The notes: a model not told the origin generated them from the letters alone. A DNA stretch of 64,000 nt from Candidatus Obscuribacterales bacterium (GCA_019752635.1 JAIELX010000069.1:1-64000), one strand, 5' to 3'; shown: positions 1-6,771, counted from the first letter of the stretch. Translations and numbers: made by a program.

Positions 1-1188
1 GCCATGGGACAGGTCACTATTCGAGACCTGGTTGAGTCGCAAAATGTCAGCAGTGTCTTGATAGCAGATATGGATTTAGCTCGTGCCGAGGCCCTGAAGA
101 ACGCGCTCGGTGGAGGCAGCAAGATTTCATGCGCCAAAGCAGATGTGTCGGACAGCAAGGGCTTGGCGACTGTTCTCAGCGGCTACGGTTGTGTGATTAA
201 CTGCACACCATATTACTTCAACGTCAACGTAATGGAAGCCGCGCTGCAGGCTGGTTGCCACTACACCGATCTTGGCGGTCTCTTTCATGTCACGCGCAAG
301 CAGTTGGAGTTGCACGACAAGTTTGTAGCGAAGAACTTGCTCGCTGTGCCTGGTATGGGCGCGGCTCCCGGTCTTACAAATGTTATGGCTGCATATGCGG
401 CCAATGAACTCAGCACTGTGGAGAACATCGACATCGTTGCTGCTTCGGTGGATCTCGTTGAAACATCGCATCCCTTCTTGCCGCCTTATGCACTCGACAC
501 AATCTTGGATGAGTATTTTCTGGAGCCCTACGTGTTTGAGGGCGGTGAATTCAAAGCGCTCAAGCCGATGTCCGGTGAGGAGATGATTGATTTCCCGCAA
601 CCTGTAGGCAAGGCCGCTGCATTCCTGACACTGCATTCTGAAGTTGCAACGCTTCCCCTCACATATAAGAACAAGGGCGTGCAGCGCGTAACTTATCGCC
701 TGGGATTACCTGCCGAATTTCACGAACGCGCCAAGTTCCTGGTGGATATGGGCTTCGGTCGAACCGAAGCTGTTGATGTGAACGGCACTCAGGTGAAGCC
801 TCGCAAGATGCTCGCCTCGATGATCGCACTGCATCCGGTGCCGTCAGTAGAGCCCGATGACTGCGAAGTAATCCGAGTTGATGTATCCGGAACCAAAGAC
901 GGCAAGCCTGCGTTCATTCGTCTCGAGTCCGTGGTGCACTCGCACAAAGAGTGGAAGGTTGGCTGCGGCGCATTGGACACTGGCGTTCCACCATCAGTGG
1001 TGGCTCAGCTAATCTTGCAAAACAAGATTACCCAACGTGGTGTATTGGCGCCTGAAGTATGCGTTCCTCCACAGGAGCTCTTCAACGAACTTGCTAAGCG
1101 CGGAATTCCAATGCGTTGTGTAACCGACGAAACCATTGCGCAGGGCTCCGCTACTCAAAAGAAAACTGCCGCGGGCTGCTGCGCCTAA
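1..1188 (+). CDS. Saccharopine dehydrogenase-like NAD(P)-binding protein, 5' truncated by window edge
   Basis: Visible part is about 395 residues. The first ATG (position 4) is probably not the start: the reading frame is open from base 1 and Ala-Met-Gly there looks like the end of a Rossmann GxGxMG dinucleotide loop, so the true start lies left of the window. The next strand ends in an acidic residue (LIADMD), as in NAD(P)-binding folds. The motif INCTPYYFN and a Pro/Gly-rich PGMGAAPGLTN are typical of the saccharopine dehydrogenase/carboxynorspermidine synthase superfamily. The product ends in Cys-Cys-Ala. The exact substrate cannot be told; roles in lysine or polyamine metabolism are known for the family. 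A decayed copy of its 3' part (matching about 790-918) is found at 2517-2645. It faces convergently the first repeat-protein gene. Confidence 0.8.
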   Translation, partial: AMGQVTIRDLVESQNVSSVLIADMDLARAEALKNALGGGSKISCAKADVSDSKGLATVLSGYGCVINCTPYYFNVNVMEAALQAGCHYTDLGGLFHVTRKQLELHDKFVAKNLLAVPGMGAAPGLTNVMAAYAANELSTVENIDIVAASVDLVETSHPFLPPYALDTILDEYFLEPYVFEGGEFKALKPMSGEEMIDFPQPVGKAAAFLTLHSEVATLPLTYKNKGVQRVTYRLGLPAEFHERAKFLVDMGFGRTEAVDVNGTQVKPRKMLASMIALHPVPSVEPDDCEVIRVDVSGTKDGKPAFIRLESVVHSHKEWKVGCGALDTGVPPSVVAQLILQNKITQRGVLAPEVCVPPQELFNELAKRGIPMRCVTDETIAQGSATQKKTAAGCCA

Positions 1189-1269
1189 CAATGGGTGGAC
1201 GCGCACATCTGATTGCATTCCTGAATTGCCTAATCTGCAGAATAAAGCAGCGACGACAACAAGATCACA

Positions 1270-1297
1270 TGCCCCGAGTCTCGAAAGTCTCGGGGCA
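1270..1297. terminator. Hairpin between convergent genes
   Basis: TGCCCCGAG (1270-1278) pairs with CTCGGGGCA (1289-1297) around a 10-nt loop. It lies between the converging dehydrogenase gene and repeat-protein gene A, so it may terminate both. There is no clear T-run. A related but degraded version is found at about 6831-6855, and a variant with an eight-T tail at 2941-2975. Confidence 0.5.
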
Positions 1298-1345
1298 CTG
1301 GCTATGAAAGATTCGCAGGATTGCAACAGTGTTAACTTACCGTTG
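1296..1345. repeat. 3'-flank module of the leader/LRV gene family (copy 1)
   Basis: A block containing ATTCGCAGGATTGCAA and GTTAACTTACCGTTG, repeated with few changes at 6858-6907 next to the 3' end of gene D and in part at 3014-3030 next to gene B. On the minus strand it covers the original stop codon region of the LRV genes (CGG TAA). Its conservation shows that the duplicated unit extends past the coding region. Confidence 0.65.
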
Positions 1346-1450
1346 TTCCCGCTTCGCACGAGTCTCAAGACTTCTTTTAGCGATAATCCATACGTCGGAG
1401 ACTCGGTCAGCAACTAGCCTCGTTAAGTCGGCTGTTAATGTATTGCTGTT
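1337..1450 (-). pseudogene. Frameshifted-off C-terminal repeat of LRV gene A
   Basis: Directly after the TAA of gene A (1449-1451), the adjacent minus-strand frame continues the repeat: G-NSNTLTADLTRL-VADR, then a tail ending in KREQR and TAA at 1337-1339. The ending matches the position and flavour of the C-terminus of gene D (LRSQR, stop at 6899-6901). One indel near 1450-1480 therefore cut about 38 residues from protein A. The seen facts are the homologous frame and the conserved stop context; the indel is inference. Confidence 0.65.
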
Positions 1451-2330
1451 ACCGGTCCGCCAATCTTGCACGAGCCGCCACCGCCATCCGAACAAACTCA
1501 GATTCATCACTGGCTAGCCTCGTTAAATCGGCTGGCAATGTATTTGGGTTCTCAGCTACTAGCTTCCGAACCCACCAATCTTTATGATCAGCTAGTTTCG
1601 TTAAATCCGCTGGTGATACGAACTCTCGAATACCTTTAGAAGGGAGTAGGAGAATAAGGCCCTCTGGCAATGTATTGCGATTTTCAGCTACCGCACGCAG
1701 AACTTTAAAGTCTCGGTCAGCAGCTAGCCTCGTTAAGTCTGCTGGCAAAGTATTGGGATTCCTAGCTACTTGTACCCGAACCGATGGATCACGATCAGCC
1801 GCTAGTCTCGTTAAGTCTGCTGGCAAAGTATTGGGATTCCTAGCTACTTGCACCCGAACCGATGGGTCACGATCAGCCGCTAGTCTTGTTAAATCCTCTG
1901 GAAATGTATTGCGATTCTCAGCTACCGTCCGCCGAACATCGGCATTTTGATCACCGGCGAGCTCTAGTAGCGCTCTTTGAAGTTGGCCCTGTTGTGCCCG
2001 AAGTTCCTCTTGTCGCGCTTGAAGTTGGCGCTGTTGCGCCTGAAGTTCCTCCTGTCGCGCCTGAAGTTGGTGCTGCTGCGCCTGAAGTTCCTCCTGTCGC
2101 GTCTGGGGATTTGAGTTCTCTGTGGCACAGAAGTGCTCTGCTGTGTCATTGCCTTCATTCGACTCTTCGCTACCGTTCAAGCCCAGTTCAAGCGTAGGCA
2201 GTCCTGCGACACTTTGGGCACCGCTGTTTGCGGACTGGAAGTCTTCCAGTAAATCCGGTATCGCGTTTGATATGTCGCACTGATTTGATTCGAAAGATTC
2301 TTTTGTAATTGATTCGTTGATATCGTGCAT
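1449..2330 (-). CDS. Leader/LRV repeat protein A
   Basis: 293 residues. The start MHDINES is preceded by a strong ribosome-binding site (AAGGGGAG). Residues 1-80 are the acidic leader shared with genes B, C and D (DINESI, ESNQC, PDLLEDFQS, LNGSEES, DTAEHF). Next comes a coiled-coil stretch made of 14-residue units of the type LQARQEELQAQQ, then about six 26-residue repeats with core VRxxVAxNPNTLPADLTRLA, which resemble leucine-rich repeat variant (LRV) helices. No signal peptide or membrane segment is seen. Two neighbouring 78-bp repeats (about 1744-1899) are almost identical, which points to recent duplication or conversion. One repeat (about 1600-1660, LLLPSKGIREFVSPADL) is degenerate. The C-terminus is cut by a frameshift. 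LRV solenoids are generally thought to bind other molecules; the function here is unknown. Confidence 0.75.
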   Translation of the reverse strand: MHDINESITKESFESNQCDISNAIPDLLEDFQSANSGAQSVAGLPTLELGLNGSEESNEGNDTAEHFCATENSNPQTRQEELQAQQHQLQARQEELQAQQRQLQARQEELRAQQGQLQRALLELAGDQNADVRRTVAENRNTFPEDLTRLAADRDPSVRVQVARNPNTLPADLTRLAADRDPSVRVQVARNPNTLPADLTRLAADRDFKVLRAVAENRNTLPEGLILLLPSKGIREFVSPADLTKLADHKDWWVRKLVAENPNTLPADLTRLASDESEFVRMAVAARARLADR

Positions 2331-2513
2331 GATTTGCGCTCCCCTTTAGTCTTGCCAATTTTCGCTATCGTCAACCGATCTATTCTTTGAACTCGTTTCG
2401 GACAGCGGTTAGTAACCTTGGAACAACAATACGAATTCTTCGGCGAACAAATGTGGAACTATCAAGCCGAAATCAGAGGTTTAACGGACAATGGACGAAT
2501 TCGAGTACAACCC
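2331..2513 (-). repeat. Upstream module of leader family, copy A
   Basis: A block of about 180 bp directly upstream of gene A, repeated upstream of genes B, C and D. From the start codon outward on the minus strand it holds the Shine-Dalgarno site, a subtype-specific part and a highly conserved part. Read on the plus strand, the conserved part contains CCTTGGAACAACAATACGAA and GAGGTTTAACGGACAATGGA. Copy A shares the subtype part GCTATCGTCAA.CGATCTATT with copy C. It presumably holds the promoter and 5' leader, but I cannot name convincing -35/-10 boxes. Immediately beyond it lies the dehydrogenase fragment. Confidence 0.75.
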
Positions 2514-2516
2514 GGA

Positions 2517-2645
2517 AATGAAAACGCGAAAGGTGCTCGCTTCGATGATTGCACTGCATTCGGTGCCGACTATAGTGCCGGACGATTTCGAAGTAATCGT
2601 GTAGATGTATCCGGAACCGAACACGGCAAGCCAGCGTTTCGCTGG
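2517..2645 (+). pseudogene. Decayed 3' fragment of saccharopine-dehydrogenase-like gene
   Basis: This stretch aligns with 790-918 of the dehydrogenase gene. The frame at 2519 reads KTRKVLASMIALHSVP against KPRKMLASMIALHPVP. A one-base loss near 2600 then creates a stop, and the next frame continues VDVSGTEHGKPAF against VDVSGTKDGKPAF. Only about 43 codons remain. The dehydrogenase 3' end thus occurs on both sides of repeat gene A, as expected if a segment containing the dehydrogenase 3' end and a repeat gene was duplicated in tandem and then decayed. Confidence 0.8.
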
Positions 2646-2661
2646 ATACAACAGTGTTTGC

Positions 2662-2811
2662 TTATCGTCGCGGACGGAGCCTGAGAGTGTGCCAAGCTTG
2701 ACTCCTTATTGAATCTTTTTTCTCTTCTGACTCAACAACTAGGCTAGAAAATTCTTCCTCACAGTCGTTGTTTTGTTCGCTCATTGTTTCAGCAGTGATA
2801 TGGTTTTCCAT
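2662..2811 (-). CDS. Mini-member of the leader/LRV family (49 residues)
   Basis: ATG at 2811 with a very good Shine-Dalgarno (GGAGGAGAG, about 8 nt spacing). The first 34 residues are acidic (MENHITAETMSEQNNDCEEE and on). The last 14 codons match the end of gene D base by base in part (AGGAGTCAAGCT, RSQA, stop 15 codons after AGG in both). It therefore looks like a family member that lost its leader core and repeat array, leaving a start region and the C-terminal cap. It follows the dehydrogenase fragment just as gene A follows the intact dehydrogenase gene. Whether it is expressed is unknown; it could be duplication debris. Confidence 0.45.
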   Translation of the reverse strand: MENHITAETMSEQNNDCEEEFSSLVVESEEKKDSIRSQAWHTLRLRPRR

Positions 2812-2940
2812 GATGACTCTCCTCCGGCGGCGTAGTCCCGGAGTGGGTGCCGCTCAATGCTTGAACTGTTAGTAGTCTTCGAAACTGCTCGAGAATTTTC
2901 CGCTCCGCGAGACGTTGTGACCGGGTCGATGCTACTTGCA

Positions 2941-2975
2941 GCCGAGCCTCTCGAGACTCGGGGCACGTTTTTTTT
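2941..2975 (+). terminator. Terminator-like hairpin with eight-T tail
   Basis: GCCGAG pairs with CTCGGG around a self-complementary TCTCGAGA, followed within a few bases by eight Ts (2968-2975) on the plus strand. The core CTCGGGGCA is the one also found in the hairpin at 1270-1297, so this is the copy belonging to the next duplicated unit. Confidence 0.55.
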
Positions 2976-3022
2976 GTCGCCGCTGGATGAACGTTGTCGG
3001 AAGCGGTGGGGGCTGTGTTAAC

Positions 3023-4072
3023 TTACCGCACGAACCTGATCCTGATCGGCGGCGCGATTCTTAGAATTTGTTTCGCTCGAAAACTTACCTCAAAGTCTCG
3101 ATCACCGGCTAGCCTTATTAAATCCGCTGGCAATGTATTGCTATTAGAAGCTACCCCCATCCGAACATAGGCATCGGGATCAGTGGCTAGCCTCGTTAAC
3201 TCGGCTGGCGATGTATTGCTATTCCAAGCTACCTCACGCACAACACGGACCTCTTCATCGTCGGCTAGCCTCGATAAGTCGGCTGGCAATGTATTGCGAT
3301 TTCTACCTACCGCACACCGAACTTCGACATCTTCATCATCGGCTAGTCTCGATAAGTCGGCGGGCAATGTATTGGGATTTCCAGCTACTGTCCACCGAAC
3401 CCATGCTTCACTTTTCCAAGCTAGTCTCGTTAGATCCGCTGGCAATGTATTTGGGTTCTCAGCTACCCTGTGCAAAACATCGACATTCTTACCCTTGACT
3501 AACCTCGATAAGTCGGCGGGCAATGTATTGCGATTCCTAGCTACCGCACGCAGAACATCGACATTTTGATCACCGGCAAGCCTGGTTAAGTCGGCGGGCA
3601 ATGTATTGTGATTCCCAGCTACCGCGCGCCGAACATTTTCATTTTGATCACCGGCAAGCCTCGTTAAGTCCGCCGTAGCTAAATAGCCCATCTGCGCCAC
3701 ACGTATCCGAACATGTGCATCTGGATGTTCGGCAAGTAAACTTAGCTCGGAACTACCCGGGTTTTGTTTATTACCGATGTAGCCGTTGTCTAACCTTCTA
3801 AGTACGGGCTCTAACAGCTCTCTCAGAAGATCCTCCTGTCGCGTCTGGGGATTCTGGTTCTCGGTCGCACAGAATTGCTCTGCTGTGTCATTGCCTTCAC
3901 TCGACTCTTCGCTACCGTTCAAGGCTAATTCAATCATAGGCAGTTCTGCGACCCTCTGTCCACCGCTGTTTGCGGACAGGAAGTCTTTCAGCAAATCCGG
4001 TGTGACATTTGATATGTCGCACTGATTTGATTCGAAGGATTCTTCTGAAAGTGATTCGTTGATATCGTACAT
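3023..4072 (-). CDS. Leader/LRV repeat protein B
   Basis: 349 residues from MYDINES at 4072, chosen because AAAGGAGA lies just upstream; an in-frame ATG at 4111 (MANIGRTK) lies inside the conserved upstream module and is less likely. Residues 1-80 are the family leader (ESNQC, PDLLKDF, LNGSEES, DTAEQF). There is no coiled-coil stretch. After a short linker come about nine 26-residue LRV-type repeats (VRxxVAxNxNTLPADLTRLA), mostly separated by variable acidic DQN/DED segments. The C-terminal cap ends in IRIRFVR. No signal peptide or membrane segment. It has more repeats than A, and the repeats differ in the exposed positions, as in a solenoid with varying binding surface (inference). Confidence 0.75.
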   Translation of the reverse strand: MYDINESLSEESFESNQCDISNVTPDLLKDFLSANSGGQRVAELPMIELALNGSEESSEGNDTAEQFCATENQNPQTRQEDLLRELLEPVLRRLDNGYIGNKQNPGSSELSLLAEHPDAHVRIRVAQMGYLATADLTRLAGDQNENVRRAVAGNHNTLPADLTRLAGDQNVDVLRAVARNRNTLPADLSRLVKGKNVDVLHRVAENPNTLPADLTRLAWKSEAWVRWTVAGNPNTLPADLSRLADDEDVEVRCAVGRNRNTLPADLSRLADDEEVRVVREVAWNSNTSPAELTRLATDPDAYVRMGVASNSNTLPADLIRLAGDRDFEVSFRAKQILRIAPPIRIRFVR

Positions 4073-4250
4073 AAGTTTGCGCTCTCCTTTCGTCCTGCCA
4101 ATGTTCGCCATTTAAAGATCCATTTCCAAAGCCTGTCTTGGACAGCGCCTTTGTGACCTTGGAACAACAATACGAATGCTTTGGCGAACAAACGTGGAAC
4201 TATCGAGCCGAATTGAGAGGTTTAACGGACAATGGACGAATTCGAGTACG
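4073..4250 (-). repeat. Upstream module of leader family, copy B
   Basis: Second copy of the ~180 bp upstream block. It belongs to the subtype shared with copy D: GCCATT.AAAGATCCATT and the inverted repeat CTGTC-CAA-GACAG (minus strand), in place of the GCTATCG version of copies A and C. The distal part (TTGGAACAACAATACGAA to GGACAATGGACGAATTCGAG) is nearly the same in all four copies. Confidence 0.75.
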
Positions 4251-4352
4251 TCGAGCCTCTGCGGCTGCTGCGATAATAATTGGCAGAATCCATACCGACA
4301 GTTTGAGATTCGAATCACTACTGTAATCTCTGTCTGCTCTCACTCCCCGGGG

Positions 4353-4390
4353 GAGAAGGGTGAGGCACGTCTGCGTGTCTCACCCTTCTC
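4353..4390 (-). terminator. Strong hairpin 3' of gene C
   Basis: GAGAAGGGTGAG (4353-4364) pairs perfectly with CTCACCCTTCTC (4379-4390), 12 bp with a 14-nt loop. It lies 3' of gene C on the minus strand. It lacks a long T-run on that side. The hairpin at 5248-5276 has a very similar stem (GAAAAGGGTGA), so the two may be related terminators. Confidence 0.55.
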
Positions 4391-4395
4391 AAGGA

Positions 4396-4435
4396 ATGCA
4401 TTACTGCCGCGTAGCATGCATTACTGCCGCGTAGC
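4396..4435. repeat. Perfect 20-bp tandem repeat
   Basis: ATGCATTACTGCCGCGTAGC occurs twice head to tail (4396-4415 and 4416-4435), ending at the stop codon of gene C. It is a small duplication that could vary in copy number and shows slippage or recombination near this locus. Confidence 0.9.
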
Positions 4436-4436
4436 A

Positions 4437-5060
4437 CTAGCGCCGAGTAAGGGCTCCAACTCGACGAGGACCTCCCAGCGGGGACCCCGTGCCCAGGAAC
4501 ACGGATAGTGAGCTAGGGGCGGGATGACCCGTGGCGCTGTTGTCGGTCTGTGCACCGCCCGGGGTAAATGAAACGCTGTACTGAGGCAACGAGGGAGAAG
4601 TATAGGTGCCGTTCAAGGCTTCCACCGTAGCGGGTCTGCGAGTCGAATTGAGAATTTGAGCTACATTGGATGCTCGTGCTTGGGCCGATGATAGTCCCAG
4701 GAACGCGAGGGCACCACCATCGGTACCATGCGATACATAATCCATTATTGCCTCGAGCGCTGTCGGAGTGAGATTGCCTTGAGCATCAAAGGTGGTCCCG
4801 GCTGTAAGCGCGGCTTGAATCTCTGCATAAGTTCTAGGAATTTGGTTGTCTGCTGCACAGAAGTGTTCTGCTGTGTCATCGCCCTCATGCGATTCTTCTC
4901 CTCCATTGAGACTGAACTCAAGTTTTGGTAGTCCTGCGATGCTTTGTGCACAAAAGTTTGTGGACTGGAAATCTTCCAACAGATCCGGCACGGCGTTCGA
5001 AAATTCGCACTGATTTGATTCGTTGGCTTCTTCAGAAATTGATTCATTGATGTCGTACAT
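4437..5060 (-). CDS. Leader-family protein C with non-LRV C-terminus
   Basis: 207 residues, start MYDINES with a GGGGAG ribosome-binding site. Residues 1-77 are clearly the family leader (DINESI, ESNQC, PDLLEDFQS, EESHEG, DTAEHF). From about residue 78 there are no LRV repeats: first a helical-looking AEIQAALTAGTTFDAQGNLT/ALEAIMDYVSHG segment, then a Ser/Thr/Pro/Gly-rich tail ending ALTRR. I do not recognise the C-terminal part. The same leader on a different body argues that the leader is a separate module, for example for localisation, processing or partner recruitment (inference). Its upstream module is copy C. Confidence 0.7.
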   Translation of the reverse strand: MYDINESISEEANESNQCEFSNAVPDLLEDFQSTNFCAQSIAGLPKLEFSLNGGEESHEGDDTAEHFCAADNQIPRTYAEIQAALTAGTTFDAQGNLTPTALEAIMDYVSHGTDGGALAFLGLSSAQARASNVAQILNSTRRPATVEALNGTYTSPSLPQYSVSFTPGGAQTDNSATGHPAPSSLSVFLGTGSPLGGPRRVGALTRR

Positions 5061-5241
5061 AATTTTGCGCTCCCCTTAGTCTTGCCAATGTTCGCTATCG
5101 TCAAACGATCTATTTTTAGAGCTCGTTTTGGACAGCGGTTAGTAACCTTGGAACAACAATACGAATTCTTCGGCGAACAAATGTGGAACTATCGAGCCGA
5201 ATTCATAGGTTTAACGGACAATGGACGATTTCGAGTACAGG
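5061..5241 (-). repeat. Upstream module of leader family, copy C
   Basis: Third copy of the upstream block, of the same subtype as copy A (GCTATCGTCAAACGATCTATT). Distal part conserved as in the others, with one change (GACGATTTCGAG). Its outer end runs directly into the hairpin at 5248-5276. Confidence 0.75.
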
Positions 5242-5247
5242 TAAGGA

Positions 5248-5276
5248 GAAAAGGGTGAGGTCGGTTCACCCTTTTC
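5248..5276 (-). terminator. Hairpin 3' of EF-hand gene
   Basis: GAAAAGGGTGA (5248-5258) pairs with TCACCCTTTTC (5266-5276), an 11-bp stem with a 7-nt loop. On the minus strand the 3' arm gives CACCCTTTTCTCC, a short T-run. It follows the EF-hand gene and its out-of-frame tail. Confidence 0.55.
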
Positions 5277-5286
5277 GGAGAGCTCA

Positions 5287-5480
5287 TTATTGGCGATTGG
5301 TAGCCATGAAGACGGATCTTGAGTTGGACACCCACTTTGGAACGGACCTTCCTTTCACAATGGAAGCTCCGTCCGAATCCTTCTGTATGATCTTCCAACC
5401 TGACTTCTCTGCAGCTTTGGAGGCATGCTCCTGAGCAGTTGGTCTGAATGTGGCTAGTACGCGACTACGGCTTCCGCGAA
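5287..5480 (-). pseudogene. Out-of-frame tail behind EF-hand gene
   Basis: An open minus-strand frame without ATG, GTG or TTG start. It overlaps the end of the EF-hand gene in the neighbouring frame and reads TFRPTAQEHASKAAEKSGWK, then IIQKDSDGASIVKGRS and on to MATNRQ and a stop. The composition is that of real protein. It may be the original C-terminus of the EF-hand protein, separated by an indel, or the product of a programmed frameshift, or the remnant of another small gene. I cannot assign a domain with confidence. Confidence 0.4.
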
Positions 5481-6073
5481 TTCAGAATTTTTTCCATCCT
5501 GTCTATCTGCTGTCCTGCTTCCTGCACCACTTTCAAATCGGCCATGGAGACCGACCAATTCATAACGGTGGAGTACCTCATAAAAGTATTGATAGATTCG
5601 AGACCCCACTGGTCATTGCTGAGGCTAGCGAGGTAGGCTACGCGACTGTCCTGATATTGGGTTGCTGTTCCCCTAATAGTTTGGCGCGATGTGTCTAGAT
5701 AGAAGTCTAGATTTTTGATACCGTGATTTTGTGTGCGGCTCAATCTATTTAACTCTTGGCCTGAGACATAACCGTCTCCATTTAAATCGAGTTTTGGGAA
5801 TTCATCCATTACGTCTTTGATTTCTTGGGCGTCTTGGCGATAAACTTCTATCCTTCTCAAATCCTCGAAACTGATTTCAGTTTCAAGAAAAGTCTGATCA
5901 TCACTCAATTTCTTGATCCAGTCGTACCCTACCGTTAAAGCTTCGGCAACGAGGCGCGATGTTGCATCTTCTGATGCCGTTTGTGCCCTCTGTAATTCGG
6001 CTCTCGATAGATAACCGTTTCCGTCTTTATCAAATTCAACAAATCGGTTTAGTGCTTCCGTTTGAATGTTCAT
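5465..6073 (-). CDS. EF-hand calcium-binding protein
   Basis: 202 residues, start ATG 6073 chosen for its AGGAG site. Two canonical EF-hand loops are visible: DKDGNGYLSRAE (residues 15-26) and DLNGDGYVSGQE (96-107), each with Asp/Asn at positions 1, 3 and 5, Gly at 6 and Glu at 12. The rest is helical and hydrophilic. No signal peptide is seen, so it is probably cytosolic or exported by a route not visible here. EF-hand proteins bind Ca2+ as buffers or sensors; the target is unknown. It sits between leader-family genes C and D on the same strand. The C-terminus may be shortened (see 5287-5480). Confidence 0.75.
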   Translation of the reverse strand: MNIQTEALNRFVEFDKDGNGYLSRAELQRAQTASEDATSRLVAEALTVGYDWIKKLSDDQTFLETEISFEDLRRIEVYRQDAQEIKDVMDEFPKLDLNGDGYVSGQELNRLSRTQNHGIKNLDFYLDTSRQTIRGTATQYQDSRVAYLASLSNDQWGLESINTFMRYSTVMNWSVSMADLKVVQEAGQQIDRMEKILNSRKP

Positions 6074-6295
6074 TATTTTTCTCCTGTTATGTAGTTCTAC
6101 CGGGTGATTATTCGTCGTGAATGACACATTTAGTGTAGCCGTCTGCACCATTGACGGTGCCTGCTTTGCTAGGAGCGCTGCCGTTTCATTACGCAGCGAT
6201 CTCTAACAAGTTATATGCAATCGGTTGATTTGTTAGACATCAATTCGTCTCGTGAGTATGCATCAGTGCGGCTTGGCGGTGACCAATAGTGGTAG

Positions 6296-6323
6296 CGCAT
6301 TCAGTGGAAGAGCACTGAATGCG
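6296..6323. promoter_or_regulatory. Perfect 11-bp inverted repeat upstream of small ORF
   Basis: CGCATTCAGTG (6296-6306) and CACTGAATGCG (6313-6323) around a 6-nt spacer. No T-run follows, so it is not an ordinary terminator. It lies about 55 bp before the 31-codon ORF at 6380 and could be an operator or an RNA hairpin in its 5' leader. Confidence 0.5.
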
Positions 6324-6379
6324 ATATCACTATCATGATTGTCGAAGCATCTCAGAGTTTCTTCAGGAGGAATCGTTTG

Positions 6380-6475
6380 ATGGCTTACGTTCACGAACTG
6401 CCTGTGCCAGTCCCGGATAGTTCAAGCATCAACTATGGATCTCGGATTGGTCGCGCCACAGGCTTTGAACTTTAG
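6380..6475 (+). CDS. Putative 31-residue peptide
   Basis: ATG 6380 is preceded by a canonical CAGGAGGA site with about 8 nt spacing, the best ribosome-binding site in this region. The peptide reads MAYVHELPVPVPDSSSINYG and then SRIGRATGFEL. It has no signal peptide, membrane segment or known motif that I can see. An inverted repeat lies upstream (6296-6323). It could be a genuine small protein or peptide, or the surviving start of a lost gene. It is on the strand opposite to its neighbours. Confidence 0.4.
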   Translation: MAYVHELPVPVPDSSSINYGSRIGRATGFEL

Positions 6476-6489
6476 TTTTCCCGGCAATC

Positions 6490-6771
6490 TTAGTCTCTGG
6501 ACGCTGTTCTCTCGTCAAATTGGATGACGAGCATACGGTAAGTCTGCGCTGCACCCCAGTATCTACTAAAGTGCTGGCTTAACTCAGTGTGGTTTCTCAA
6601 CTTCGTTTCAATTTTCTCGTGCGCAAGAAGTTGGCTGCTGCTATCTCTGATTCGCACTCCTGCAACTTGCGCCTTCAATTCAAAGTCGATTAAAGCTTGA
6701 GCTGCCTGACGGAGTGCATCGCAGATCTCTTGCAACTCTTCCATTCTGCGATCTTGTCTTCGTCCATTCAT
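6490..6771 (-). CDS. Hypothetical 93-residue helical protein
   Basis: The product is charged and predicted mainly helical (RRMEELQEICDALRQAAQAL and a Lys/His/Glu-rich middle), with one Cys and no signal peptide. The ribosome-binding site is weak. No family recognised. It lies between the small ORF and the 3' flank of repeat gene D on the minus strand, and could be expressed alone. Confidence 0.45.
   Translation of the reverse strand: MNGRRQDRRMEELQEICDALRQAAQALIDFELKAQVAGVRIRDSSSQLLAHEKIETKLRNHTELSQHFSRYWGAAQTYRMLVIQFDERTASRD

Noticed and set aside
1450..2000. Regularly spaced ~78-bp repeats that could be taken for a CRISPR array
   Set aside because: Similar spacing in 3023-3700 and 6960-7560; all are in frame and encode the 26-residue LRV unit, with variation throughout the unit rather than constant repeats and unique spacers.
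1675..2197. Plus-strand open frames opposite the LRV genes (also 3183-3569, 7069-7272, 7507-7869)
   Set aside because: They are antisense shadows of the repeats; composition is unlike protein and the minus-strand frame has start sites, leader and family conservation.
2418..2684. Single plus-strand ORF of 88 codons
   Set aside because: It joins the upstream module of gene A to the frameshifted dehydrogenase fragment; it is a chance fusion of two other features.
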